From positions 1 to 64,000 of the forward strand of contig NZ_JACJHX010000001.1 in the NCBI RefSeq assembly GCF_014138605.1: DNA of 64,000 nt, read 5' to 3'. This DNA comes from Peribacillus huizhouensis (GTDB lineage: Bacteria; Bacillota; Bacilli; Bacillales; DSM-1321). Position numbers and translations under genes: made by a program. Position 1 is the stretch's first letter; every line of letters begins with the position of its first letter. The notes under the pieces were generated by a model, which did not search any database, was not told the origin of the DNA, and saw nothing but the letters and a program-made list of their open reading frames with translations. Of this stretch, positions 17,802 through 26,761 are shown in pieces.

Positions 17802-17891
17802 AGTGCGATTAACGCTAAAACGTTAAAAGTTGAATTCAACACTGCTGTTGATACAGCAAAAGCTGTAGTTAAGCATGAGCAAAAATATTAG
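17802..17891 (+). pseudogene. S-layer-type repeat fragment
   Basis: Reads SAINAKTLKVEFNTAVDTAK before a stop, which is the beta-sandwich repeat signature (S-x-NAK-x-VEV-x-FN-x-AVD) common in Bacillus S-layer proteins. Isolated, no start. From 17892 to 18322 there is only A+T-rich sequence and the hairpin at 18114-18144. Confidence 0.5.
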
Positions 17892-18113
17892 TTGTACATT
17901 GTATAAATTGTTCATATATTTTAACCCTCAAAAAAAATTCTCTGACTTCTTCAACTATAACAAAGAATAGTTTTTAATAATTGGTCTGTTCAATACACTA
18001 AAATTTCAATACATTTGTGTTAAACTGACCATTTAGTTGATGAAAATTCTGAATACCATCCATCTTCTATTAGACTATTCAATTCCTTTTAAGCCGCATT
18101 CTCTTAAATGACC

Positions 18114-18144
18114 AAAAATCCCAATAGGTCTAGCCTATTGGGAT
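18114..18144 (-). terminator. Terminator downstream of the carbonic anhydrase gene
   Basis: Perfect 11-base stem ATCCCAATAGG/CCTATTGGGAT; on the minus strand it is followed by TTTTTGG. About 180 bases past the stop. Confidence 0.65.
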
Positions 18145-18322
18145 GGTTACTTTATCAATATATTCTTATTTTAAAAGGATAAGAAAAAAACTTTCTCATA
18201 AACTTATATTATTATAGAAATAATACTTATCTGAAAAGTTCTAATCAAATATGCTTGCCCAATGTTCTGTATTTTAGAATTTTGGTGTTATAGGCCTCAA
18301 TGTGAATGGAATCTTTCTTAAC

Positions 18323-19162
18323 CTAGTCCTTAATAATTTCACGTTCGTTTAAAGGCTGAACAGGACGATGATTATCAGGGAAAATTTGCTGGAATGCTTG
18401 AATTTGTTCTTTTGACATTTCAATCGGATTTTCGAAAATAATCCATTTCACTTCTTCGGTACAAGGTGGCGTCGTTAATGAACCGTTATAATAGAAAAAG
18501 GTTTGATCTGAAGGGAGTAAAGCTTGTAAATCAATAGGTTCCTTTATGGAAATATCTTTTTTTGTTTCACCATTTGGTAAAACACTCCAAATAGATGCCA
18601 GTTTTTCATTTTCTTTTCCTTCTTGAATCATTACACCTAGGACAGCAAGCTCACCGTTCGCATCTTGGTGTACAAGATGCAGTTCCATATCCAAGAGTTG
18701 ACCATTAAATTGATGCTCGCTTGGTGTATGGAAATGAAATTGAGCAAGATTGTATTCCTTTCCTTCAACGATAATGCTATTGCTTGGTGTTGCCGCGTTA
18801 GCCTGTACTGTATGACCGTTATTGACTATTGAAAAAGGTGTCGGTTGATATTGAATTTCAATGTTTTCTATTTTTTTACTTGTTTTCAACTGAGAGAATT
18901 CAATATTGATCGGTGATTGTTCACTTCCATTGATACAAGCTGAGTATGTGGGATTCAATTCCCCCCAATGTTCAGGTCCTGTTTCTTCTTCATAAGACCA
19001 GTGAGTAGTGGGTGTATCATTTAACTCTGTTGCTTTGTTTTCTTTCGTGTCAGTTACTTCTTCTTTTTTTGGTATAGTTGTTTCCTTTGACTGATCTGAG
19101 CAAGCTCCCAATAAAAAACTTAAAGATACAACTATAAATGGATAAACAAGATGCTTTTTCAT
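18323..19162 (-). CDS. Alpha-type carbonic anhydrase, predicted lipoprotein
   Basis: 279 residues. The signal peptide ends in the lipobox LLGAC, so the enzyme should be lipid-anchored outside the membrane. Catalytic features of alpha carbonic anhydrases: CINGSEQSPINI, the zinc histidines in FHFHTPSEH and ELHLVHQD, and SLTTPPCTEEV. It interconverts CO2 and bicarbonate at the cell surface. ATG 19162 starts the signal peptide; a TTG nine bases upstream is also possible. Flanked by about 570 bases of empty A+T-rich sequence upstream. Confidence 0.9.
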   Translation of the reverse strand: MKKHLVYPFIVVSLSFLLGACSDQSKETTIPKKEEVTDTKENKATELNDTPTTHWSYEEETGPEHWGELNPTYSACINGSEQSPINIEFSQLKTSKKIENIEIQYQPTPFSIVNNGHTVQANAATPSNSIIVEGKEYNLAQFHFHTPSEHQFNGQLLDMELHLVHQDANGELAVLGVMIQEGKENEKLASIWSVLPNGETKKDISIKEPIDLQALLPSDQTFFYYNGSLTTPPCTEEVKWIIFENPIEMSKEQIQAFQQIFPDNHRPVQPLNEREIIKD

Positions 19163-19731
19163 ATTTGGCAACGTCCCTTCTACCTTATTTTTCTATCTCT
19201 TACATATAAAATACAATAATACTAAATATTTCATAAAACACAAAACATTATTTTCCAAAAACACTTGCTTTTTATAATACAGTTAATATATACTATACGA
19301 TCACAAAAATAACTAATAATCTTATGAATTAATACACAGTGCTTAATGACTAGTTTCCATTTTAATGATAAGCATTTTTTGTTTTTTGACATACTGAAAG
19401 GAACTAACTTAATACACCGATATGGTCTACAAAACCTAACTATTAATAAATATCGAATGAAATTTATTAGGCTGAAAATTACTAATTTACGTACATGACC
19501 TTCTTATTATTCTAGAAGCGTATCTTCACCCAGGGATTCTGAGTTGGAAAATATTAATATTCTGAAAATTGAGGCATCATAGGGATCTTATATCTGAGCT
19601 TTCTGGATTAAGCTGAACTGATAAGTTCGATCATTTTAAATATGATTCCTATAATATTACTTACCAGATTTTTTAGTTTTCAATAACAAATCATAAGCGT
19701 TAAGTTTTGCCAACATAGTCAAGATGCGCCT

Positions 19732-19848
19732 CTATTTTGAAGCCTTGCGCATGTCCGTTTTTAATTCCTTTCGTTTGTTATATAAGTAAGTAAGAAAACT
19801 TATTAATAATGCTCCAATTCCAATTAATACACCGATTTCTATTGTCAT
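19732..19848 (-). CDS. Small single-helix membrane protein
   Basis: 38 residues: MTIEIGVLIGIGALLISFLT helix followed by a basic tail (YLYNKRKELKTDMRK). AAAGGG lies upstream of the ATG. The pattern is that of short phage- or island-encoded membrane peptides; no function known. It lies just downstream of the DUF1259-type gene on the same strand. Confidence 0.5.
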   Translation of the reverse strand: MTIEIGVLIGIGALLISFLTYLYNKRKELKTDMRKASK

Positions 19849-19904
19849 TTGGTAATCCCTTTGCAAAATAAAAAGAGCCCTAGAACAGGACTCACTACAT
19901 GTAA

Positions 19905-20336
19905 TTATTTAATTCCACCTACTAGATAGATTACATAACTAAATTCCTCGGCTAATTCCATAACGCTCTTCTGACTTTTTTTGCAAAAAACTAGTGGATC
20001 ATCAACATCTTCAATGTTAACGTAAATCAAATTTGGATTATCAAACAACCACTCGTTGTGTACTGACGAAACTTTTATTCCTTGATTAAGAAGTGCAGCA
20101 ACAAATCCACCTACTTCTTTTTGTAAGAGGACTCTTCTGCCTAGACACAAGGCTCTTCCTGAATTATCTCTCGATTTGAATGAGAAAGAAGTTGTTACTC
20201 TAAAACGTTTTTTCAATATTGTTACATTTATATCATCTCGAATTATTGTTGCCATGCATTTTCCACCGTCGAATCCTTCTTGGCCACCGATAATTTTTGC
20301 GAACATTTTACAAATTGACTCATCATTAATCTCCAT
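19905..20336 (-). CDS. DUF1259 (LppY/LpqO-like) protein
   Basis: 143 residues. The motifs GRALCLGRRVLLQKEVGGFV, VSSVHNEWLFDNPNLIYVNI and EDVDDPLVF match the conserved core of DUF1259 proteins. That family usually shows two such domains; here one is present. Its biochemical role is not known. The ATG at 20336 lies ten bases after AGGAGG. No signal peptide in this copy. Confidence 0.7.
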   Translation of the reverse strand: MEINDESICKMFAKIIGGQEGFDGGKCMATIIRDDINVTILKKRFRVTTSFSFKSRDNSGRALCLGRRVLLQKEVGGFVAALLNQGIKVSSVHNEWLFDNPNLIYVNIEDVDDPLVFCKKSQKSVMELAEEFSYVIYLVGGIK

Positions 20337-20364
20337 AAATTCATTCCCTCCTATCACCAATAGG

Positions 20365-20610
20365 TTATGAATTTTGGACAGGTCCTAATGGACATGAATC
20401 TTCTATTAATACATCTGACATTACCTTGATATAATTCTGAGAATTTTTGTCTGTACGATCAAAGCAGGAAATATTATCTATATAATGATGATCATGACGT
20501 CTTTTTGTCCCAATTTTGTAATTTACATTGCTCTTTAGCATATGCTTCAAAATCCTTTTGAAACTTTTTGGATTCTAGCTTTGTAATATACCATTACCAT
20601 TCGTCCATTC
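20365..20610 (-). pseudogene. Frameshifted gene remnant
   Basis: Two overlapping minus-strand frames join into one protein: KKFQKDFEAYAKEQCKLQNW at the front, then after a shift RHDHHYIDNISCFDRTDKNS and QNYIKVMSDVLIEDSCPLG to the stop. I do not recognise the family. The continuity across frames points to a recent frameshift. Confidence 0.4.
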
Positions 20611-20723
20611 CCTTTCTAACTCCCCTATAACTATGCAATGTCATTTCAATTACCTAATATTACTTGATTTGGTATCTTTCATATTGCCACTGTGTTAGAC
20701 TTGATTAAATCGAGGTGATTTAA

Positions 20724-20939
20724 TTGGCTATTTATAAAGCAAAAAAGAGCAACCTTACGACCCTTTTGAATAAAAGCAATATTGATTTTAAAACTCTATC
20801 TGAAAATACAGGTATCCCATTGGTAAATCTTTCAGATTATAGCAAGAGAAAAATAATGAGCATAAGTACCGCAATGACAGTCTCAAAAGAACTAGGCTGT
20901 ACTATAGAAGAGTTATATGAATGGAACAAAACAGAATGA
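20724..20939 (+). CDS. Small Xre-type HTH regulator
   Basis: 71 residues with one Cro/CI-like helix-turn-helix (LLNKSNIDFKTLSENTGIPL then VNLSDYSKRKIMSISTAMTV and SKELGCTIEELYEW). It resembles YozG-like phage or island regulators. TTG start after GAGGTGAT. No obvious partner gene; the SASP gene follows after about 90 bases. Confidence 0.75.
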   Translation: MAIYKAKKSNLTTLLNKSNIDFKTLSENTGIPLVNLSDYSKRKIMSISTAMTVSKELGCTIEELYEWNKTE

Positions 20940-21032
20940 TTAATTTCATTCTTTTTTATGTATAAAATTTATCCAACTAATACAAACTACTCATGCAACA
21001 CCATATTCTAAAATTCTAAGGAGATGTACATC

Positions 21033-21239
21033 ATGACAAGTAACAACAGTAACAGTAATAATCTAGTTGTTCCGGGAGTACAGCAAGCATTAGATCAAAT
21101 GAAATATGAAATTGCACATGAGTTTGGAGTTACGTTAGGCGCTGAAACTACATCAAGAGCTAATGGATCAGTTGGTGGAGAAATAACTAAGCGACTGGTG
21201 CAAATGGCCGAGCAACAAATGGGTGGATTTAAGCATTAA
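21033..21239 (+). CDS. Alpha/beta-type small acid-soluble spore protein
   Basis: 68 residues. Conserved SASP core: [20 protein letters not shown] followed by [20 protein letters not shown] and [13 protein letters not shown]. These proteins coat spore DNA and protect it from UV; the YEIAHEFGV stretch is the germination protease (GPR) site. ATG 21033 is nine bases after AAGGAG; the ATG at 21024 overlaps that site. Hairpin follows. Confidence 0.93.
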   Translation: MTSNNSNSNNLVVPGVQQALDQMKYEIAHEFGVTLGAETTSRANGSVGGEITKRLVQMAEQQMGGFKH

Positions 21240-21267
21240 AATTTAATTGATTATTATATGAATTATT

Positions 21268-21299
21268 GAGGAGAGTCTTCCATCTGACCTGCTCTCCTC
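21268..21299 (+). terminator. Hairpin after the SASP gene
   Basis: Stem GAGGAGAG/CTCTCCTC, 29 bases past the stop; no clear T run. Confidence 0.5.
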
Positions 21300-21354
21300 T
21301 AATACGCACTTATTAAACACTACGTAAATCTATATTTTTATTTATTAATTTGTT

Positions 21355-21500
21355 TTAATTTTCCAAACTAATCATAATGTCTCGACCATCTATAGTAGTA
21401 CCATAGAAATATTTGAATTCATATTTTGATTCAATTAGTTTTAGAATGTCTGGAGTGACATTTATGGTTTGCTCTTCAGGAGCTGCATCTAGAATACGTA
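21355..21500 (-). pseudogene. C-terminal fragment of an unknown protein
   Basis: Open minus-strand frame ending VTPDILKLIESKYEFKYFYG then TTIDGRDIMISLEN and stop. No start. Family not recognised. Confidence 0.3.
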
Positions 21501-21622
21501 TTCATTATTAGTTAATCCTGTTTATTTTACATAAGCCTCACCAGTCGGATATTCTTTCCATTGTATCAATCTCATCTTTGGTGACAGTGTTCCCAATTGT
21601 TTTTTAGATTTGATTATGTTCC

Positions 21623-22262
21623 CTACTTTAGCTTCTCTTTAGCCCCTCTAATCAAGCTAAACATAATGAACATTAGTGACAAAATAATAACCGGGACAAG
21701 AGCGTAACTTTGGAATTGTCCTAAAACTCTTCTTACAAACTCTAACAAAACCCATAATGGTGTAGATTTTGGTCCCATAGAATGAAGTGGTTGACCAATT
21801 ACTCCTGCCCTCCTTATTTCCATAGGACTAATCCCATATTCGGAAGCTAAATGGGCGGGAACAGGCAAAGCACCGAAGAAGAACGCATTATTGACATTAG
21901 GAAACTTAATGGCAAACTGATTAATGCAACAATAATTGTGTGAAGAATGGCCCTAATGAATCAGGGACAATTGTCAGCAAGTCTGGAGTCATTGAATCTA
22001 CCATTTTTGTCTCAGATAAGAAAACTGTAAAATATCAGCACCCAAAACCAACATAACTACTGGTACAGCATGACTTGCATTTTCTTTAATGACGTTTTTT
22101 GTTCTGCAAGATTTAGGATGGTTGACTGAAAGAGCTATTACAAAACCTATTATAAATATAACAGGCATTGGCGCTAACCTTAGATTAAGAGCTACCATAA
22201 GCGATAGCGTTAGCAAGAAATTAAACCAAACTAACTTAGATGTCTTATCTTGAGCTTCCAAC
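21623..22262 (-). pseudogene. Citrate:H+ symporter (CitMHS family), broken
   Basis: Pieces in several frames together give the C-terminal half of a CitM-type citrate transporter: LVWFNFLLTLSLMVALNLRL, then MPVIFIIGFVIALSVNHPKS, TKMVDSM, IVPDSLGPFFT, NAFFFGALPVPAHLASEYGI and SPMEIRRAGVIGQPLHSMGP. At least two frameshifts lie between 21868 and 22000, and the N-terminal half is missing. Such carriers import metal-citrate complexes; this copy cannot work. Confidence 0.7.
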
Positions 22263-22324
22263 AGTAGCTACCAATTCTGAATTCATTTTCATTTCTTGAT
22301 TGATTTTTTTCTAATTGTACGATA

Positions 22325-22939
22325 CCAAAATTGTCCATAATAGGCACTAAAAATAAGACAGCACCCGTTACATCATCCAGTTTAGCCATTTTCCCCCAAA
22401 CATCGAACAGTGTCTTCTTGTAAAATGTCACCTGTAGTTTTATACATCAAAATTTGGTATGAGTTCATATTGTCATCAAGTACATACAGTGCTAAAACGA
22501 CCTCACCATTTTCAAATGGGGTCTCCTCAACATTAACCACTGTACCTTGGAATGTTGCAATTTTTTGAAATATGGTTGAGGGTTTTTATTTAAGTGCCTA
22601 GCTGTTATGGACGAATCTGCTATTTGCTTTACTTCAGTAATTGTTTCATCTGATATAGCTGGATAATTTGTGATTTGCGACAATATAATCATAAGATTCT
22701 TGGGATAGTTCTAGTTAATCGTCTGTTAAAATCTTTATGTCTTCTTTAAACACTTCAGCGGAAAGTGCCTCCTCGCTAATTACCGGTTTATTAGGAGCTT
22801 CTTCATCAGCTTAAGCTTCTGTATTAGAAGAAGCTTTGTTATCGTCTTTTTGTGGCACATTTGCTTTTTGGTCAGATCCACACGCTGCTAGAATAATAAT
22901 AAACATTGAAACTATTGCTAAAAGCCAAATCTTTTTCAC
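22325..22939 (-). pseudogene. Lipoprotein gene with stop codon and frameshifts
   Basis: Starts with a GTG after GGAGGATG. Signal peptide MKKIWLLAIVSMFIIILAAC with lipobox LAAC, then a Lys/Asp-rich linker broken by an in-frame TAA. Later pieces in other frames (AISDETITEVKQIADSSITA; FQGTVVNVEETPFENGEVVL; ILMYKTTGDILQED) continue the protein. Function unknown. Confidence 0.6.
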
Positions 22940-23162
22940 ATGTACATCCTCCTATATTTTCATTTTTTTCAAATTATATCCCAATTCACAATACCAGAAT
23001 ACACTAATGGTATAATAGACTCAAAAACAGTCCCTTTTAGAGAAGGTCTTTATCTATATTAGTTTTTTCCTTTTTACATAATGGGTAAAATTAACAAAAA
23101 ATAGGTATTTACATCTAAGTGCCATAACTGGTACTATTTACTCTGAAAGGAAGGTATTATAT

Positions 23163-23462
23163 ATGAATAATATTTTATTAAAAAAAGATCTATCTGCCGA
23201 ACAGTTGGCAATGGTTCAAAGTGAACTAGAAAAGAAACAAAAAAGTAAAGGGCTTGCCTATCTATTGTGGTTTTTCTTTGGTGGAATTGGTGGTCATCGA
23301 TACTATGCTGGGGATATTGGTATAGGGATTGGGATGACGTTAACTTTAGGTGGATTGGGACTTTGGGCATTAATTGATGTATTTTTTATTGGAAAAAGAA
23401 TTGAATCAAAAACCAATCAATTGGAAATGGAATTAATTCAGCAAGTCAAAGCAACCGCATAA
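23163..23462 (+). CDS. TM2-domain membrane protein
   Basis: 99 residues. A charged N-terminal helix (LSAEQLAMVQSELEKKQKSK) precedes the TM2 domain: GLAYLLWFFFGGIGGHRYYA, then MTLTLGGLGLWALIDVFFIG. The GGHRYYAGD turn is diagnostic. Function of bacterial TM2 proteins is not established. AAAGGAAGG before the ATG; terminator shared with the converging lexA-like gene. Confidence 0.85.
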   Translation: MNNILLKKDLSAEQLAMVQSELEKKQKSKGLAYLLWFFFGGIGGHRYYAGDIGIGIGMTLTLGGLGLWALIDVFFIGKRIESKTNQLEMELIQQVKATA

Positions 23463-23470
23463 TTTACATA

Positions 23471-23503
23471 GAAGAGTCCCGAATACATCGAATAGGACTC
23501 TTC
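23471..23503. terminator. Bidirectional terminator
   Basis: Stem GAAGAGTCC/GGACTCTTC between two convergent genes (TM2 protein and solo LexA domain). Confidence 0.75.
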
Positions 23504-23513
23504 ATTTATCTGT

Positions 23514-23750
23514 TTACACAAGTGCTTCTTCCTCTTTATTTATTAAATGCAATGTTCTTGGTTTACCATCTTCCCAGTCCACAATTCCCCTATTTTTCAA
23601 CATAATTAGATGCCCCATAATTGTGGATGACGAACTTAACCCAACTTCATTTCCCACCTCTCTAATAGTTGGAGGATTTCCATTTTCTAAAGTTATATCC
23701 TTAATCGCCTCTATTATATTAATCTGTCTTGTTGTAAGTTCACTAAGCAT
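23514..23750 (-). CDS. LexA DNA-binding domain without protease domain
   Basis: 78 residues that match only the N-terminal winged helix of LexA: LTTRQINIIEAIKDITLENG, then PPTIREVGNEVGLSSSSTIM and GHLIMLKNRGIVDWEDGKPR. The C-terminal self-cleaving serine peptidase domain is absent and the frame ends cleanly with a terminator, so this is a small LexA-like repressor or competitor that RecA could not inactivate by cleavage. It lies beside a two-box SOS promoter driving a YolD-like protein and a Y-family polymerase, its likely operators. Confidence 0.8.
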   Translation of the reverse strand: MLSELTTRQINIIEAIKDITLENGNPPTIREVGNEVGLSSSSTIMGHLIMLKNRGIVDWEDGKPRTLHLINKEEEALV

Positions 23751-23812
23751 AATTTACCCCATTTCTTATCCGTGGTTTAGCGACTGACAAAATATTGGCT
23801 TTAATAAATATT

Positions 23813-23983
23813 CTAGGCTGCCTTTTTGTTAAGCAATAAGCACGGATAAATTTCTCCTCTATCCCCCATAACAATAATCAATCGATCCGTAATGACTCCT
23901 TTGTTATTCATATACATAATTTCTACAGGTATTTGCTTTTCAAGTGACGATATAAATAATCCCACCAGTTCCTTTTTTACCAT
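23813..23983 (-). pseudogene. Small WYL-like ORF, apparently broken
   Basis: Reads MVKKELVGLFISSLEKQIPV then EIMYMNNKGVITDRLIVIGG and stops; after a shift the frame continues DRGEIYPCLLLNKKAA. The layout resembles short WYL-type proteins often coded next to YolD/UvrX pairs. No ribosome binding site; lies between the lexA-like gene and the SOS promoter. Confidence 0.35.
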
Positions 23984-23992
23984 TATTTAATA

Positions 23993-24043
23993 AGAACATT
24001 AGTTCGATTTTAAGTTGTATTCGAACGAATGTTTGCATATAAT
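23993..24043 (+). promoter_or_regulatory. SOS promoter with two LexA (DinR) boxes
   Basis: Box 1 AGAAC-ATTA-GTTCG (23993-24006) and box 2 CGAAC-GAAT-GTTTG (24022-24035), each one mismatch from the Bacillus consensus CGAAC-N4-GTTCG. Box 2 lies in the 17-base spacer between -35 TTGTAT (24015-24020) and -10 TATAAT (24038-24043). Confidence 0.8.
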
Positions 24044-24067
24044 ATTAATATCGAAGGAGATGGTCAT

Positions 24068-24397
24068 GTGATTCGTGATAGAGGAACAATTAAATGGACA
24101 GCTATGATGCTTCCAGAACATGTACAAAGTCTAAAGGATGTTCTAGTTGATGAACAACGGATAAAACAACCCATACTTGATGAACAAGAAATTGAAGAAA
24201 TAGAAATAATCATATGTGAGGCAATGGAATATAATACGCCTGTCACTTTTAAAGTTTTTAATAATGGTTTTGTAGAGTCGACTACCGGAACTACTCATTA
24301 CATTAATCAGTTAAAAAGCCAAATTATTTTCCAAGACTTAGATGGTTACTTTCATCACATCCCTTTTAAAAATATTATTAGCGTGCAAGAAGCATAA
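24068..24397 (+). CDS. YolD-like protein
   Basis: 109 residues: MIRDRGTIKWTAMMLPEHVQ at the start, then EIEIIICEAMEYNTPVTFKV and a beta-rich C-terminal part, the pattern of the YolD-like family, commonly paired with Y-family polymerases in Bacillus (YqjX-YqjW). The GTG at 24068 follows AAGGAG with eight-base spacing; an earlier ATG at 24029 lies inside LexA box 2 and before the promoter -10, so it cannot be used from that promoter. The stop codon overlaps the region before uvrX, indicating translational coupling. Confidence 0.82.
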   Translation: MIRDRGTIKWTAMMLPEHVQSLKDVLVDEQRIKQPILDEQEIEEIEIIICEAMEYNTPVTFKVFNNGFVESTTGTTHYINQLKSQIIFQDLDGYFHHIPFKNIISVQEA

Positions 24398-24408
24398 TGG
24401 AGGGAAAA

Positions 24409-25674
24409 ATGATGGATTATAGTCAATTTCCTAAACGTGCTATCTTATGTATAGACATGAAGGCTTTTTATGCTAGTGTTGCAGCAGTAATGCTTGGACT
24501 TGATCCAATGAGTTGTTACCTTGCTGTTGTTGGCAGCACGGACCGTCAAGGTAGTGTGGTATTGGCGGCTTCACCGAGAATGAAGAAAGACTTTAAAATT
24601 AAAACTGGATCTCGGCTTTTTGAAATACCGGATGACCCACGGATTGTTGTGGTTGACCCTCAGATGGGAACCTTTATTAAAGTCTCTACAGAAATTACAA
24701 AACTCTTTTATCGTTATGCTCCCCCATCAGCCGTCCACACTTATTCTGTGGATGAAAGCTTTATCGATGTTAAAGGGCTAGAAAAGATATGGGGTGATCC
24801 TGAGGCTGTCGCTAAACTAATCCAGGAAGATATCCTAAAAGACTTTGGATTAACTTGCACCGTTGGAATAGGACCAAATATGTTGATGGCAAAACTCGCT
24901 CTAGATTTAGAGTCAAAAAAAGCGCCAAACGGTATAGCAACTTGGACATACGATGATATCCCATCTAAATTGTGGCCTGTAAGACCCCTATCAGAAATGT
25001 GGGGCATCGGCAGCCGTGTGGAAAGAACCCTTAATAACATGGGAATTTATAGTGTTGGAGGGATTGCTAATTACCCACTTGAACTTTTGGAAAAGAAATT
25101 TGGCATCATGGGGAACCAACTTTACCATCATGCATGGGGAATAGACCTATCCGAAATAGGCGCACCTATTATGAAAGGGCAAGTAAGCTTTGGGAAAAGC
25201 CAAATATTAATGAGAGATTATAAAGAAGAACGTGAAATTAAGGCTGTAGTATTAGAAATATGTGAAGAGGTTGCTAAGAGGGCTAGGGATAAACGGAAAG
25301 CTGGTAGAACGATCAGTTTCGGATTAGGTTACAGCAAAGATGAATTTGGTGGTGGTTTCTATCGCTCCAGAACTATCGAAAACCCTACGAATGTAACTAT
25401 GGACATATATAATGTTTGCTTGCAACTAATGAAAGAAAGTTATCGTGGGAACATCGTTAGGCAGATATCTTTATCAATCAGCAACTTGGTTGATGATTAT
25501 GAAATACAATTAGACTTGTTTGAACCAGACAGTTGGAAAAAACGAGAGCTTGGCTATGTGGTTGATAAAATCAGAAATAAATTTGGTGCTGCATCCCTGT
25601 TAAGAGCTGTATCATATACCGCGGCGGGAACTGCGTTGCATCGGAGTAAGTTGGTTGGTGGACATAAGGGGTAA
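24409..25674 (+). CDS. uvrX: Y-family DNA polymerase (UvrX/YqjW-like)
   Basis: 421 residues. Catalytic carboxylates in AILCIDMKAFYASV and YSVDESFIDVK; the palm and little-finger regions follow (TVGIGPNMLMAKLALDLESK, WGIGSRVERTLNNMGI as the HhH). It performs error-prone translesion synthesis in the SOS response. The N-terminus and length fit the UvrX/YqjW group rather than DinB/PolIV. GGAGGG precedes the ATG, which lies 12 bases after the YolD stop, so the two form an operon under the two LexA boxes. Confidence 0.9.
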   Translation: MMDYSQFPKRAILCIDMKAFYASVAAVMLGLDPMSCYLAVVGSTDRQGSVVLAASPRMKKDFKIKTGSRLFEIPDDPRIVVVDPQMGTFIKVSTEITKLFYRYAPPSAVHTYSVDESFIDVKGLEKIWGDPEAVAKLIQEDILKDFGLTCTVGIGPNMLMAKLALDLESKKAPNGIATWTYDDIPSKLWPVRPLSEMWGIGSRVERTLNNMGIYSVGGIANYPLELLEKKFGIMGNQLYHHAWGIDLSEIGAPIMKGQVSFGKSQILMRDYKEEREIKAVVLEICEEVAKRARDKRKAGRTISFGLGYSKDEFGGGFYRSRTIENPTNVTMDIYNVCLQLMKESYRGNIVRQISLSISNLVDDYEIQLDLFEPDSWKKRELGYVVDKIRNKFGAASLLRAVSYTAAGTALHRSKLVGGHKG

Positions 25675-25746
25675 CGAGCATCATAACTATTTCAGTCGAC
25701 GATTGAGGAATAAGTATGAGGAATTATTAAAGATATAAATAGAAAA

Positions 25747-25790
25747 AATGAAAAGTAGTCCTTCTCAATTGAGAAAGGCTACTTTTCATT
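25747..25790. terminator. Bidirectional terminator after uvrX
   Basis: Long stem AATGAAAAGTAG.../...CTACTTTTCATT with an inner CTTCTC/GAGAAAG pairing and a T run. It also ends the convergent gene whose stop is at 25791. Confidence 0.8.
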
Positions 25791-25979
25791 TTATTGTACC
25801 ACCTGAAACCAATCCGGATACCTACCCGCAATCTCGTACAATGTTCCTCGATCTTTTATGTATTTATGGCGGTATTCATAGCACTCAGGATGCCTTATAA
25901 AATACATTTGATCCATTACCACTTGATCACTATTTTTTATATACTTATCACAAATAGAACAACGATATTTGCTCTCCAT
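25791..25979 (-). CDS. Small zinc-finger-like protein
   Basis: 62 residues. A possible metal site is formed by CSICDKYIKN near the N-terminus and RHPECYEYR about 20 residues later (C-x2-C...H-x2-C). AGGAGGTGTGATT precedes ATG 25979. No family recognised; phage and island genomes often carry such proteins. Convergent with uvrX. Confidence 0.65.
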   Translation of the reverse strand: MESKYRCSICDKYIKNSDQVVMDQMYFIRHPECYEYRHKYIKDRGTLYEIAGRYPDWFQVVQ

Positions 25980-26050
25980 AATCACACCTCCTAAAACCAT
26001 TATGTATTTTATTAGAAAAATAGTTTATATTTGTTATAGGAGGGATAAAA

Positions 26051-26722
26051 ATGATTAAAACAAACATAAAACTTTTACTTTCATTATTGACATTTATATT
26101 AATTTTTTCTTTATTAAATTTTAATGTTGAGGCTGCAAACCCTATCAGTCCAAAAGATAGCCGAGTGACACACACTATTAAAGACGCTAATGGAGTAGCT
26201 TACAAGGTGTATTTTGCAGGAGTTCAAGAATCTAAAAATACTGCGACTTTTGATAATGGTTTAGTATGGGCAGGAGCAAACGAGGGAGATTTAATTTACC
26301 ACGGGAATTACAAGTTGTATGTACAAAAAGTAGGAATCAGTCATATTAAATATTCCGGGTTCGGTTATAATGATTTCACATTAAATGCCTCGAGGAAGAT
26401 GGTATATATGTTCCCATCTCAGTATAAAGGACAACCAGATATTTTAGCGGTTGCGGAAACTTGGAGTTCAAATTTTGAAGTAGCAAATTTGTATTATATT
26501 AAAAATGGAAAATTAACAAGGATTTTTGATTTCACTTATACTAATAGACCTCAATTAATAGGAAAAAACAAATTTTTATACACACTATACAATAACGATA
26601 CAGGAAAATGGAGTTTTACTTCGTTTACTCTTGACCCTAACAAAGGAACATTACTTGTAGCAGGTGAAAAGTATGATAGACCTGCTGCAGTTTTAAGATA
26701 CTGGAAAAAAAGCTGGCAATAA
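26051..26722 (+). CDS. Secreted protein of unknown function
   Basis: 223 residues. N-terminal signal peptide (LLLSLLTFILIFSLLNF...VEA, cleavage probably before ANP). The mature part is rich in aromatic and small residues with repeated strand-like stretches (LYVQKVGISHIKYSGFGYND, ASRKMVYMFPSQYK), suggesting a beta-propeller-like or sandwich fold. No family recognised. ATAGGAGGGA precedes the ATG and a strong terminator follows. Confidence 0.65.
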   Translation: MIKTNIKLLLSLLTFILIFSLLNFNVEAANPISPKDSRVTHTIKDANGVAYKVYFAGVQESKNTATFDNGLVWAGANEGDLIYHGNYKLYVQKVGISHIKYSGFGYNDFTLNASRKMVYMFPSQYKGQPDILAVAETWSSNFEVANLYYIKNGKLTRIFDFTYTNRPQLIGKNKFLYTLYNNDTGKWSFTSFTLDPNKGTLLVAGEKYDRPAAVLRYWKKSWQ

Positions 26723-26726
26723 CATA

Positions 26727-26756
26727 AAAGCCCATCTCTAATAAGAGAAGGGCTTT
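26727..26756. terminator. Bidirectional terminator
   Basis: Stem AAAGCCC...GGGCTTT with inner TCTC/GAGA pairing, between the secreted-protein gene and the convergent second endolysin gene. Confidence 0.75.
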
Positions 26757-26761
26757 ATCTT

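Noticed and set aside
24029-24067. Upstream ATG for the YolD-like gene
   Set aside because: It lies within LexA box 2 and upstream of the promoter -10, so it cannot be in the mRNA from that promoter.
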